DNA of 64,000 nt from Chersky-806 sp038252255 (GTDB lineage: Bacteria; Actinomycetota; Acidimicrobiia; IMCC26256; JAENVU01), in contig JBBSAM010000020.1 in NCBI GenBank assembly GCA_038252255.1, positions 23,605 to 87,604 of the forward strand, in the 5' to 3' direction. The position numbers and the translations under genes are program-made. The notes under the pieces are model-generated. The model saw nothing but the letters and a program-made list of their open reading frames with translations. It made no database searches and was not told the origin of the DNA. Shown here piece after piece: positions 1-8,756 of this stretch (positions are counted from its first letter, which is position 1; each line of letters opens with the position of its first letter).

Positions 1-1
1 C

Positions 2-2266
2 TGCACCGTCTCGCAGGCGGCCTCGTCGTGGAACGTGACCGGCAACGTGTTCGCCAATTCGCCGATCAACCTGGACGAGGCGAACGCGGGGCCGGTGATG
101 GTGACGGCACCGGACACGACGCACGGCACGATCAAGGCGCGCGGTGGTTGCACCGGAACCGGCTTCACCTGCACCGACCCGGGCTGGTCGGCGCTGGCGA
201 ACAACGAGGGCGACGACCCTGGCCTGGTGAGTCCCGCGGACTACGCGCCGCGGTCGCTGTCCGGCCTCGCCGTCCAGAGCGTTCCCACCGACACCGGGTG
301 CAAGGCCGCCAACCACCTGGTCACGTTCAGCCCGGGCATCTACACGGATGCGACGGCGCTCAACAACCTGTTTGCCGATCCCTACTGCGCCAACGCGACG
401 TTCTGGTTCCAGCCCGGCACCTATTACTTCGACTTCCGCAACACGGACACGATCTCGTTCGCGTGTGGTGGCGACATCAACGCGTCCTGGATCGGGACGC
501 TGACCCAGGACTCCACGCATCAATGGTGCGTCGGCGGCAAGGGCCAGGAGTACGCGGGCCAACGGGTCATCGGTGGCACGCCCTACAGCTGGGACCCGCA
601 GGCGGACCCGACGTCGCACCAGGTGACCCTGGAGCCCGCGGGCAGCGCGGGCAACGGGAGCGGGTTCTGGGCGTTCCTCCAGAACACCCAGTTCACGAAC
701 GGCCCGAATGCCAAGGCGATCGACGGCACCACGGCCAGCATGGCGATGACCTCCGGTCACGCCGGGAGCAGCATCTGGCTCTCGGACTACCAGGACGTGC
801 CGCGCGGCGGTTACGGGCTCGGCCTCAACCTCGAGGTTGCGCAGTCGGCGCTCAACGTCGATCGCATGAACGCGCCGACGGTCCAGGTGAACTGGGGACA
901 GCTCTTCGGCGGCGGGACGTGCGGGCCGTACTCGCTGGCCAAGCCGCCGGCCGACGGCAGCATCGCGACCGTCTCGCTCTCACCGGCGGACGCGGCGAAC
1001 CTCACCTCCTGCCTGAACAACGGCGACAAGATCAACACCGCGGTCGTCCAGTACAACGTGAGCCGGCCGTGGAACCAGGGTGCTCCGTACCCGACCGCCA
1101 AGCTCGACGGCGCGCGCTTCCAGCTCATCACCCAGGACCAGCCGACGTTCCCCCGCCCGCCGAGCCCCACCGACCCGGGTGGCGACTGTGACCCGACCCA
1201 GCCGGGCGCGCAGTTCATCTTCGGTGGGGACAGCCACCTCTACGTTCCCAACGGCGGGGTCGAGATCTGCGCCGGGCCCAATCCGCTCGACGAAGGCAAT
1301 GGAAAGCAGATCGCGGTCTACGGCGTGCCCGCGGCGCCCCGGCTCCTGCCGACATCGGTCACCGCGACGACCGGTGGAGTCACGAGCTCGGGCAATGCCC
1401 TCCGCATCGCGGAGGGCAGCGGTCTCGTCTCGGCGACCGTTCCCTACAACGGCACCGAGACGCTCCGCTTCCCCGGGTACACCGTGCCGTCCGGCTACAC
1501 GCTCGACACCGTGCAGCTCCGGGCGTCGTACAACCCGCAGACCGCGAGCGGCTCGACCGCGCCACAGTTCCAGGTGCAGACGACGAGCGGCTCGGTCTTC
1601 TGCCCGGCGACCTACGCGAGCTCGGGCGCGGGGAACCAGGCTCAGGTGTTCGACGTGTCGACCTGCATGAAGGCGAGCAACCACTACGCGAGTGCCTACG
1701 ACGTCAAGTGGAGTGCGAGAGGCTCCGGCAGCTGTTCCGGTTCGACCTGCCCGCAGCTCGACGGCATCGAGCTCATCGTCACGATCAAGCCGATCGATCC
1801 CAACACGACGCTGCGACCGCAGAGCGGCTGCGTGACCGGATCACCGAACTTCTGGTACGGCGTCGGCGCGCCCGACTGTGCGCTCCTGAAGGTCGACGCG
1901 CCGTTCTGGGACCAGCTCCCCGGCCGGCGGGGCCGGATGTCGGTCAAGGGCACCATCTACGCGCCCTCGGCGGCGATCGACATCGATGACACGGATGTCG
2001 ACTATCCGATCGCGAGCCGCGGCCTCATCGCGCGGCACCTGCGAATCCGCGGCTTCCAATATCACAGTGGCTACAGCGAGCCGGCGTTCAGCAACTGGAT
2101 CGACACGACCGGGGCGGGCCGCGAGGTCCTGTTCTACGTCTGTGCCAAGTCGAGCGGTGGCTGCAACCAGGACGACTCGACCCGCAAGGGCCGGGCCGCG
2201 GTCACGTTCGAAGCCGTCACGAACAAGCCGACAGTCACGAACTGGTCCGTCAGCAACGACCAGTGA
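2..2266 (+). CDS. Large exported or surface protein, C-terminal part (5' end outside window)
   Basis: The frame is open from the first bases, so the true start lies upstream; the first internal start candidate is a GTG at 35. About 754 residues are visible. They are rich in Gly, Ser, Thr and Asn with scattered cysteines, a composition typical of secreted beta-rich proteins, and there is no membrane segment in the visible part. A C-terminal stretch (about residues 635-690) has the form of a 'GTIYAPSAA...' beta motif seen in pilus-associated or surface proteins. I do not recognise the family and assign no function. It ends 4 nt before the convergent acyltransferase gene. Confidence 0.7.
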   Translation, partial: CTVSQAASSWNVTGNVFANSPINLDEANAGPVMVTAPDTTHGTIKARGGCTGTGFTCTDPGWSALANNEGDDPGLVSPADYAPRSLSGLAVQSVPTDTGCKAANHLVTFSPGIYTDATALNNLFADPYCANATFWFQPGTYYFDFRNTDTISFACGGDINASWIGTLTQDSTHQWCVGGKGQEYAGQRVIGGTPYSWDPQADPTSHQVTLEPAGSAGNGSGFWAFLQNTQFTNGPNAKAIDGTTASMAMTSGHAGSSIWLSDYQDVPRGGYGLGLNLEVAQSALNVDRMNAPTVQVNWGQLFGGGTCGPYSLAKPPADGSIATVSLSPADAANLTSCLNNGDKINTAVVQYNVSRPWNQGAPYPTAKLDGARFQLITQDQPTFPRPPSPTDPGGDCDPTQPGAQFIFGGDSHLYVPNGGVEICAGPNPLDEGNGKQIAVYGVPAAPRLLPTSVTATTGGVTSSGNALRIAEGSGLVSATVPYNGTETLRFPGYTVPSGYTLDTVQLRASYNPQTASGSTAPQFQVQTTSGSVFCPATYASSGAGNQAQVFDVSTCMKASNHYASAYDVKWSARGSGSCSGSTCPQLDGIELIVTIKPIDPNTTLRPQSGCVTGSPNFWYGVGAPDCALLKVDAPFWDQLPGRRGRMSVKGTIYAPSAAIDIDDTDVDYPIASRGLIARHLRIRGFQYHSGYSEPAFSNWIDTTGAGREVLFYVCAKSSGGCNQDDSTRKGRAAVTFEAVTNKPTVTNWSVSNDQ

Positions 2267-2270
2267 TCGG

Positions 2271-4232
2271 TCAGGGCGCCGGCACCGCCGCGACGATCTG
2301 CGGCCACAGCCAGTGCGCGGCCCAGGCGGCACCCGCCGGAGACAGGTGCAACCCGTCGTAGGGGCGAGGTTCGAACCCGTCGACGCGCTCCGGGCACGGC
2401 GCCGGCCCCGGACAGATGTGCCGCGCGAGGTCCAGGACGACCACGTCACCGGGATGGCGAGCCGCGAACGCTCGGTAGAGGTCGTTGAGGTGACTGTGCT
2501 TGATGTCGCCAGATTCCATGTGGATGGGGAACGCGGGTGACGGGAGGAGCGGCGGAGAGGTGAGGATCACGATCGGGACGCCCGGCTTGTGCAGGCGCTC
2601 GAAGACCCTCTCCATCCTCTGGTTCAACACGTCGTCCGACTGCTGGGTGCCGAACTTCACCAGCTTCCCGTCGACTTCCAGGTCCGCGGTCTCCCAATCG
2701 GACCACCAGACGATCGCATTCGGCGCGGCGCGTGCGATGGCGCGCTGCTGGCGCGTGCGGGCGAGCGCCGGGCACTCCTTCGCGAACGGGCGCGGGAGGA
2801 ACGACTGCCTCCAAACGGTGTCCGCGATCACCCCGCAGCCGAGGATCGCGGCGTTGTCCACGTGCGCTCCCTGCGACGCGCCGGTCACCTCGAGACCGGT
2901 GAGCAGCGAGCACGCGATCGAGTCGCCGATCACGAGCACGCGCAGCCCGGCGGCCTTGGGCTCGGGCGGCAACGGCGCGAGCTTGCGGAGCTCGGCGGTT
3001 GCCTGGTCCCGCTCGTTGGGCTGTGCCGCGCCGCACGGCCCGGGCACATGGTTGATGCGCGCGATGACTGCGGGGGTGGTCTCCGAGCTGGCGGTCCCGG
3101 CGATGATGACGACGACGACTGCCGCGATCGACACCGGGAGGGCAATCCGCGCGACGCGCGGCGTCAGCTTTCCGTGCAGGACGGGCCGCTCGACCAGGTA
3201 GTACGAGGCGAGCGTGCACGCGACCGTGATCGTGAGGCGCAGCGCGATCAACGCCCGGCCGGCGAGGCCCGTGCTCTCGGCGGTCACGAACACGATGACC
3301 GGCCAATGCCAGAGGTAGAGGCCGTACGAGATGCGTCCGACGTAGCGGAACGGGCCGAGGCCGAGGAAGGACCGCAGCACGCCGGCCGGTTGGACCGCCG
3401 CGGCGATGACGATCGCCACCAGAATCGCGAAGGCGAGGTCGACGCCGTAGAAGAGCCGCGGTCCGGCGGTCGTCTTCGAGAACATGACGAGACAGACCGC
3501 GAACGCGAGAACGCCCGTCGCCGCCAGGGCGCGCCGCAACCGGCCCGTCACCCCGGATTCGAGGCGCCCGCTCAGGATCAGGGCGAGCAGGCAGCCGACG
3601 AGCAGCGTGTGGGCCCGGGCCTCGGTGCCGTAGTAGGCGCGGGACGGGTTGCTGTCCGAGTACAGCACCGCCATGCAGATCTGGGAGATGACGATGCCCG
3701 CGACCGTCACGATCGTGAGGGCCCGTCGCGAGCCGCGCGCGAGCAGGAGCACGCCGACGACGATGAGTGGCCAGAGCAGGTAGAACTGCTCCTCGATGGC
3801 GAGCGACCAGAGGTGCTGGAGCGGCGAGGGCTGGGTGAACAGCGCGAAGTACGACTGGTTGGTGGCGATGAAGTGCCAGTTCGCGACGTAGAACAGGCTG
3901 GCCAGCGCATCGCCGCGCAAGTCGTCCAGCTGGAGCGCGCTCATTGTGGTGCCGGCGTAGAGCACGACGACCACGAGGAGCAGGAACAGCGCCGGGAGCA
4001 GGCGGCGGGCCCGGCGGGCCCAGAACGCACTCAGGCTCACCCGGCCCGCGGCCGCGCGCTCGGTGAGCAGCAGGGTCGTGATGAGGAAGCCCGAGAGCAC
4101 GAAGAACGCGTCGACGCCGAGGAACCCGCCACCCAACCACCGGTACCCGAGGTGGTAGAGGATGACCGCGGTCACCGCGAACGCGCGCAACCCGTCGAGC
4201 GCCGGCTGATACCGGATACCCGCGCGCTTCAT
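2271..4232 (-). CDS. Acyltransferase-3 / SGNH-hydrolase fusion membrane protein (OafA/YrhL-like)
   Basis: 653 residues. Residues 1-370 form an acyltransferase-3 membrane domain: it opens with 'YQPALDGLRAFAV', has the usual catalytic His in 'ILYHLG' (H27) and about ten hydrophobic segments. After a short periplasmic linker, residues about 430-650 form an SGNH hydrolase-like domain with the Ser block 'VLVIGDSIACSLL' and a C-terminal 'DGLHLSP' motif supplying Asp and His. Such fusions transfer acetyl or other acyl groups from the cytoplasm to extracellular glycans (peptidoglycan, polysaccharide or glycolipid); the substrate here is unknown. The start ATG at 4232 is preceded by GGGGGAGG. It is transcribed divergently from the PBP gene, consistent with an envelope neighbourhood. 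Confidence 0.9.
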   Translation of the reverse strand: MKRAGIRYQPALDGLRAFAVTAVILYHLGYRWLGGGFLGVDAFFVLSGFLITTLLLTERAAAGRVSLSAFWARRARRLLPALFLLLVVVVLYAGTTMSALQLDDLRGDALASLFYVANWHFIATNQSYFALFTQPSPLQHLWSLAIEEQFYLLWPLIVVGVLLLARGSRRALTIVTVAGIVISQICMAVLYSDSNPSRAYYGTEARAHTLLVGCLLALILSGRLESGVTGRLRRALAATGVLAFAVCLVMFSKTTAGPRLFYGVDLAFAILVAIVIAAAVQPAGVLRSFLGLGPFRYVGRISYGLYLWHWPVIVFVTAESTGLAGRALIALRLTITVACTLASYYLVERPVLHGKLTPRVARIALPVSIAAVVVVIIAGTASSETTPAVIARINHVPGPCGAAQPNERDQATAELRKLAPLPPEPKAAGLRVLVIGDSIACSLLTGLEVTGASQGAHVDNAAILGCGVIADTVWRQSFLPRPFAKECPALARTRQQRAIARAAPNAIVWWSDWETADLEVDGKLVKFGTQQSDDVLNQRMERVFERLHKPGVPIVILTSPPLLPSPAFPIHMESGDIKHSHLNDLYRAFAARHPGDVVVLDLARHICPGPAPCPERVDGFEPRPYDGLHLSPAGAAWAAHWLWPQIVAAVPAP

Positions 4233-4348
4233 CGACCTCCCCCGGAACCGAAGCGGGCCATTGTGTCACCCGGTTTGCTGCCCCTTTGGTCGCCTTGTGC
4301 ACACGCGCCCCGGTTTGGCAGGCCCCGTGTGGGATCCTCTAGGTCCCC

Positions 4349-6457
4349 ATGGAACGTCGACCGCGCCGCATGCTGCGCCTCCTCGTGATCCTGGTCCTCG
4401 GCGGGATCGGCGTCGGCGTCTGCGTGGCCGCGCTCGTCCCGGGCGTCGAGAAGATCGCGGGCAGCAGCCAGTACTCGGGCAAGGTCGGACCGTTGCTCAA
4501 GAAGCTGGACCAGCCGACCCAGATCTACGACAGCAACGGCAACTACCTCGACACGCTCGGGTTGCACGACCGCCGGCTCGCGAAGCTGAGCGAGGTGCCG
4601 AAGACCCTCATCCGGGCGATCATCACGACCGAGGACCGGACCTTCTACGACAACGCCGGCGTGGACCTCCAGTCCATCGGGCGGGCGTTCCTCTCGAACG
4701 TCGACTCCGGTCAGGTCGAACAGGGCGGGTCGACCATCACCCAGCAGCTGATCAAGAACCGGTTCTTCAAGAACCCGAAGCGAGACCTCAACCGCAAGAT
4801 CCGAGAAGCCGTGCTCGCGGTCCGGCTCAACGACGAGTGGTCCAAGAACCACATCCTCGAGGAGTACATGAACACCGTGTACTTCGGCCAGGGCTCCTAC
4901 GGCGTCAAGGCGGCCGCTGAGCGCTTCTTCGGTACGCCGCTGGAGAAGCTCGACCTCGCGCAGTCCGCGCTGCTCGCGGGCCTGATCCGCAACCCCGAGG
5001 GAACGAATCCGTTCCTGCACCCGAACGAGGCCCTCGTCCGCCGAACCAGTGTGCTGACGCAGATGGTCAAGCAGCACTACATCACGCGTGCGCAGATGAA
5101 CGCCGCGGCCGTCGTGCCGCTCCCCACGGCCTTGCCGGCCGCGGAGTTCGGCCCGGACAACTACTACGTCGACTGGGTGAAGAACCTGTTGCTCGACGAC
5201 CCGCGGCTCGGCGCGACCCCGACCGAGCGCTACAACAAGGTGATGCTCGGTGGGCTGCGCGTCGACACCGCGTACGACCCCAGATCGGAGCTGCTCGCGC
5301 AGGCTGCGGTGACGAGCACGCTGCCGGACAACCGCTTCACGGCTGCGCTCGCGGCCATGGACCCGACGAACGGTGACGTGAAGGCGATCGTCGCGGGGCC
5401 GGGATTCGACCGTTCGCAGTTCAACCTGGCCACGATGCCGGCCCCGTACGGGCGCCAACCGGGTTCCACGTTCAAGGCCATCGTGCTGGCCGCGGCGCTG
5501 GAGAACGGCTTCTCGGTGAAGGACACGGTGGACGGGTCCTCGCCGTGCACCCTGAAGATCAAGAACCTGAAGGTCGATCCCGCGAACCCCATCCGGACCC
5601 GCAACGCCGAGGGGAGCGGTGGGGTGCAGAGCCTGCGCAACGCGACCGTGAACTCGGTGAACTGCGCCTACTTCCGCCTCGGTGCCGCAGTCGGGCTGTC
5701 CAAGATCGTCGAGATGGCAAAGCGGCTCGGGGTCACGCACCCGCTCAACCCGTACTACTCGCTGTCGATCGGGTCGTCCGACGGCGTGTCGCCGCTCGAC
5801 ATGGCCACCGTGTTCGCCACGTTCGACGCCGACGGGGTCCGTCACGACCCCGTCTTCATCAAGAAGGTCGAAGACGCGGACGGCAACGTCATCTTCGAGA
5901 ACAAGGGTGAAGGAGTCCGCGCGATCGACCCGCAGATCGCCCGGACCGTCACCGATGTCCTGCGCGGTGTCATCACGAGCGGAACGGGCAAGCGGGCACA
6001 GCTGTACCTCCAGATGGCGGCGGGCAAGACCGGCACGACCGACGAGAAGCGCAACGCCTGGTTCGTCGGATACACGCCGCAGCTCGTCGCCGCGGTGTGG
6101 ATGGGTGACCCGGCCGCGTACACGCCCATGCTGAACGTCGGGAAGCTCGGCGCGGTCTACGGAGGCACGTATCCCGCCATCATCTGGCAGAAGTTCGTGT
6201 CGTCGTCGCTGGCCGGAACACCGCTCGAGTACTTCATCCCACCCGACCAGGCGCTCTGGCCCCAAGGTCGCTACGTCACCGAGAACGGCCGCAGCACGAC
6301 GAAGGCCCTGCCGGACCGGCCACGCACCCCCACGACGAGACCCGCTCCGTTCTTCGGCGTGATCCCGGGGGCGCCCCGGCCGCCGAGCACCCCGCTGCCT
6401 TCGACCCCGGCGACCACCACTCCGCCGCTCACGACGCCGCCCGTCTCGACGCCATGA
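4349..6457 (+). CDS. Class A penicillin-binding protein (PBP1A-like transglycosylase/transpeptidase)
   Basis: 702 residues, membrane-anchored by a helix at about 10-30. The glycosyltransferase-51 domain (about 70-240) shows 'TTEDRTFY' with the catalytic Glu at 95, 'GGSTITQQL' (126-134) and 'EEYMNTVYFG'. The transpeptidase domain (about 330-620) shows the SxxK motif 'GSTFK' (Ser near 373), 'SVN' near 435 and 'GKTGTT' near 559. It polymerises and cross-links peptidoglycan on the outer face of the membrane. The tail after about 655 is Pro/Thr-rich and disordered. A -35-like TTGGCA (4315-4320) and a TCTAGG (4338-4343) lie just before the ATG, so the transcript may be almost leaderless. Confidence 0.95.
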   Translation: MERRPRRMLRLLVILVLGGIGVGVCVAALVPGVEKIAGSSQYSGKVGPLLKKLDQPTQIYDSNGNYLDTLGLHDRRLAKLSEVPKTLIRAIITTEDRTFYDNAGVDLQSIGRAFLSNVDSGQVEQGGSTITQQLIKNRFFKNPKRDLNRKIREAVLAVRLNDEWSKNHILEEYMNTVYFGQGSYGVKAAAERFFGTPLEKLDLAQSALLAGLIRNPEGTNPFLHPNEALVRRTSVLTQMVKQHYITRAQMNAAAVVPLPTALPAAEFGPDNYYVDWVKNLLLDDPRLGATPTERYNKVMLGGLRVDTAYDPRSELLAQAAVTSTLPDNRFTAALAAMDPTNGDVKAIVAGPGFDRSQFNLATMPAPYGRQPGSTFKAIVLAAALENGFSVKDTVDGSSPCTLKIKNLKVDPANPIRTRNAEGSGGVQSLRNATVNSVNCAYFRLGAAVGLSKIVEMAKRLGVTHPLNPYYSLSIGSSDGVSPLDMATVFATFDADGVRHDPVFIKKVEDADGNVIFENKGEGVRAIDPQIARTVTDVLRGVITSGTGKRAQLYLQMAAGKTGTTDEKRNAWFVGYTPQLVAAVWMGDPAAYTPMLNVGKLGAVYGGTYPAIIWQKFVSSSLAGTPLEYFIPPDQALWPQGRYVTENGRSTTKALPDRPRTPTTRPAPFFGVIPGAPRPPSTPLPSTPATTTPPLTTPPVSTP

Positions 6458-6474
6458 GCCCGGAGGTCGACCGG

Positions 6475-6480
6475 TAGGCT
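6475..6480 (+). promoter_or_regulatory. Putative -10 element (TAGGCT) of a leaderless gene
   Basis: TAGGCT fits the actinobacterial -10 pattern TANNNT and lies exactly 7 nt before the ATG at 6488. There is no Shine-Dalgarno sequence, so transcription would begin at or next to the start codon. The same spacing recurs at many genes in this window. Confidence 0.5.
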
Positions 6481-6487
6481 CGGTTCG

Positions 6488-7210
6488 ATGAGTCCGTTGG
6501 AGCAGCTCCTCGTGGTGCAGGAGCACGACTCGGCGGCCGATCATCTCCGGCATCGGCGCGCGACCCTCCCCGAGCGCGAGGTGCTCCGCAGCGCGGAGAG
6601 CGAGGTTGCCGCACTGTCGCCCCAGCTGGTCGACGCCCGCAGCCGCCGGGACGAGGTCGTGCGTGAGGTGAAGCGACTCGACGACGAGAGCGCGGCGGTG
6701 ACGGCCCGGGTCAAGGAAGTCGAGAAGACGATGTACTCGGGTTCGGTGAGCTCGCCCCGTGAGCTCACCGCGATGCAGCAGGACGTCGAGCAGCTCAACC
6801 GGCACCAGAAGTCGCTCGACGACCGGGAGCTCACGCTCATGGAGAGCCAGGAGCTGCTCGACGCCGAGGTGGGTGGGATCGAGAAGCGGGTGGCCGAGCT
6901 GCAGGCACGCGCGGACGAGGCGCGCGGGGCGCTGGTCGAGCAGGAAGCGGCGATCGACGCCGAGCTCGCCACCGAGCTCGAAGCCCGTGGTGGCGCGGCG
7001 GGCGCGGTCCCCCCGGACCTGCTCGCGCTCTACGAGCAGGTCCGGACGAGCTCTCACGGTGCGGGGGCGGCGCGCCTCATCGGCAACACCTGCCAGGCCT
7101 GCCGGCTCACGATCCCCGCGACCGAGGTCGACCGCATCCACCGGGCCGGAGCCGACGGGACGGTGTTCCACTGCGACAACTGCAGCGCCATTCTCGTACC
7201 GACGACGTGA
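6488..7210 (+). CDS. Coiled-coil protein with C-terminal C4 zinc ribbon (zf-RING_7 / DUF164-like)
   Basis: 240 residues. Residues about 10-170 are a long charged coiled coil rich in Glu, Arg, Leu and Ala. The last 45 residues carry a four-cysteine zinc ribbon, 'CQACRL' followed by 'CDNCSAIL'. This matches the actinobacterial family next to RNase H (the Rv2229c type in mycobacteria), thought to bind nucleic acids; the molecular role is not settled. Its stop overlaps the start of the RNase H gene by four bases (GTGA), so the two are translationally coupled. The gene appears leaderless. Confidence 0.88.
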   Translation: MSPLEQLLVVQEHDSAADHLRHRRATLPEREVLRSAESEVAALSPQLVDARSRRDEVVREVKRLDDESAAVTARVKEVEKTMYSGSVSSPRELTAMQQDVEQLNRHQKSLDDRELTLMESQELLDAEVGGIEKRVAELQARADEARGALVEQEAAIDAELATELEARGGAAGAVPPDLLALYEQVRTSSHGAGAARLIGNTCQACRLTIPATEVDRIHRAGADGTVFHCDNCSAILVPTT

Positions 7211-7629
7211 CCGTCGAAACAGTGATCGTCCAGAGCGACGGTGGCGCTCGTGGGAACCCCGGGCCCGCGGCGATCGGCGCGGTCGTGCTGGACGGCACCG
7301 TCGACCCGCCCGTTGTTCTGGCCACGGTGAGCGAGTGCATCGGCGTCGCGACGAACAACGTCGCCGAGTACCAGGCGCTCATCTCGGGTCTCGAGGCGGC
7401 GCGGCCGTTCGGTGCGCGCCGGGTCGTCGTGAGGGCCGACTCCGAGCTGCTCATCCGCCAGCTGGAAGGTCGCTACCGAGTCAAGAGCGCGCACCTGCGC
7501 CCCTTGTACGAGCAGGCGCGCGCCCAGCTCGCCGAGTACGACGAGGTAGATCTCGGTCATGTGCGCCGCGAGGACAACGTGGATGCCGACGCGCTCGTCA
7601 ACGCGGCTCTCGACGCAGTGGAGTCCTGA
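7207..7629 (+). CDS. RNase HI-type ribonuclease, single-domain
   Basis: 140 residues of the RNase H fold. It opens with 'QSDGGARGNPGPAAIG' (first acidic residue of the active site), then 'NNVAEYQALI' (second acidic residue, Glu), 'VRADSELLIRQ' (third, Asp) and a C-terminal 'VDADALVNAALD' supplying the last Asp. It should hydrolyse RNA in RNA-DNA hybrids. In mycobacteria the homologous domain is fused to a phosphoglycerate-mutase-type phosphatase (Rv2228c); here it is free-standing and the phosphatase is encoded two genes downstream. The GTG start overlaps the preceding stop. Confidence 0.92.
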   Translation: MTVETVIVQSDGGARGNPGPAAIGAVVLDGTVDPPVVLATVSECIGVATNNVAEYQALISGLEAARPFGARRVVVRADSELLIRQLEGRYRVKSAHLRPLYEQARAQLAEYDEVDLGHVRREDNVDADALVNAALDAVES

Positions 7630-7639
7630 GGATCATCCG

Positions 7640-8119
7640 ATGCTGCTCTGGTTCATCGGGCCGTCGATCGTGTTCGTGCACGACGTGTTCCAGAGCCGCG
7701 GTCTCGACTACCGGTTGATCGGGCTGGGTGCGATCCTGCCGTTGCTCATCGATCTCCCGGTCGGCCACTTCGCGTACGGCCATTCGCTCGTCATCGCCGC
7801 CGCGGTGCTCGGCGTGGTGATGGTGGCGACGATCGGCCGGCCGCGGCTCATGCGCCGCCGGCTCATCTGCGTCCCGATCGGCTGGATGTGCGGGCTGGTG
7901 CTCTCCGGCGCGTTCCTGCACGACGTGTCGTTCCTGTGGCCGCTGCTCGGCTCGGATTTCCCGGACGACTCGCTGTTCCCACCGGTGACGATCTTCGTGC
8001 TGCTCGACGCCGCGGGACTCGCGATCACGATCTGGGCCTGGGGGCGGTTCGGCCTGAGCGACCGCGCGACGCGGGAGGACTTTCTCCGTCGTGGGCGACT
8101 GCGCGAGCGCGTCGCATGA
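7640..8119 (+). CDS. Small integral membrane protein between RNase H and phosphatase
   Basis: 159 residues starting at the ATG at 7640, 10 nt after the RNase H stop. Four or five hydrophobic segments are visible, with His and Asp residues near membrane borders ('FVHDVFQS', 'HFAYGHS', 'FLHDVSF'), a pattern reminiscent of small membrane metal-dependent hydrolase-like proteins; no catalytic family can be assigned. Its stop overlaps the phosphatase start (ATGA), so it belongs to the same operon. Confidence 0.8.
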   Translation: MLLWFIGPSIVFVHDVFQSRGLDYRLIGLGAILPLLIDLPVGHFAYGHSLVIAAAVLGVVMVATIGRPRLMRRRLICVPIGWMCGLVLSGAFLHDVSFLWPLLGSDFPDDSLFPPVTIFVLLDAAGLAITIWAWGRFGLSDRATREDFLRRGRLRERVA

Positions 8120-8694
8120 TCCTCTTCGTCCGTCATGGGGAGACCGAGGCGAACAAGCAACGCCTCGCGCTTGGTCGCGCGGACCCGTCATTGACCGAGG
8201 ACGGCACCGCCCAGGCGGAGGCGTTGGCACGGCGGTTGCAGTCCGAGGACATTGCGATCGTCCGCGCGAGTCCCTTGTTGCGGGCTCGCGCCACCGCCGC
8301 TCCGATCGCCGCCGCGTTGGGGGCCGAGGTGGTCATCGACGACCGGTTGATCGAGCTCGACTACGGGGAGTGGGACACGACCAGCTTCAAGGATCTCCCG
8401 CCCGCCGACCTCGTGCGGTGGCGTAGCGACCCGTTGTTCGCGCCCCCCGGGGGAGAGAGCCTGCGGGCGGTGACGCTGCGGATCGCGGACTTCTGCACCG
8501 AGCTGCTCGCGGGCCCGAAGGCGATCGCGGTGAGCCACGTGTCACCGATCAAGGCTGCGGTCAGCTGGGCGCTCGGCGCGAGCGAGGAGCTGGGCTGGCG
8601 CATGTTCCTCGACCTGGCGTCGATCACGCGCATCGCGGGACGCGACGGCACGCCGAGCCTCGTCGGGTACAACGACGTCGCCCACCTCCGCTGA
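8116..8694 (+). CDS. Histidine phosphatase family (phosphoglycerate mutase-like) protein
   Basis: 192 residues. The 'FVRHGET' motif (His7 as phospho-acceptor) is at the very N-terminus, 'SPLLRARATA' carries the second Arg, 'ELDYGEWD' holds the conserved Glu, and 'VSHVSPIKA' near 140 the second His. It is a phosphomonoesterase or mutase of the branch found fused to RNase H in mycobacteria; substrate unknown (candidates include small phosphosugars and cobalamin intermediates). The start ATG overlaps the upstream stop. Confidence 0.9.
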   Translation: MILFVRHGETEANKQRLALGRADPSLTEDGTAQAEALARRLQSEDIAIVRASPLLRARATAAPIAAALGAEVVIDDRLIELDYGEWDTTSFKDLPPADLVRWRSDPLFAPPGGESLRAVTLRIADFCTELLAGPKAIAVSHVSPIKAAVSWALGASEELGWRMFLDLASITRIAGRDGTPSLVGYNDVAHLR

Positions 8695-8756
8695 CCGCAC
8701 GCGGGAGGACGTGGGGGCCGGCCGTGGGTCAGGCCGGGCAGGTCAGGCCGGGCGGG

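Noticed and set aside
2589..4388. A 599-codon plus-strand frame
   Set aside because: It is antisense to the acyltransferase gene, which has unambiguous family motifs.
4229..7171. A 980-codon open frame on the minus strand
   Set aside because: It lies antisense to the PBP and zinc-ribbon genes, both of which have clear motifs. Long antisense frames are expected in such GC-rich DNA and the product is a low-complexity Arg/Glu/Asp/His mix.
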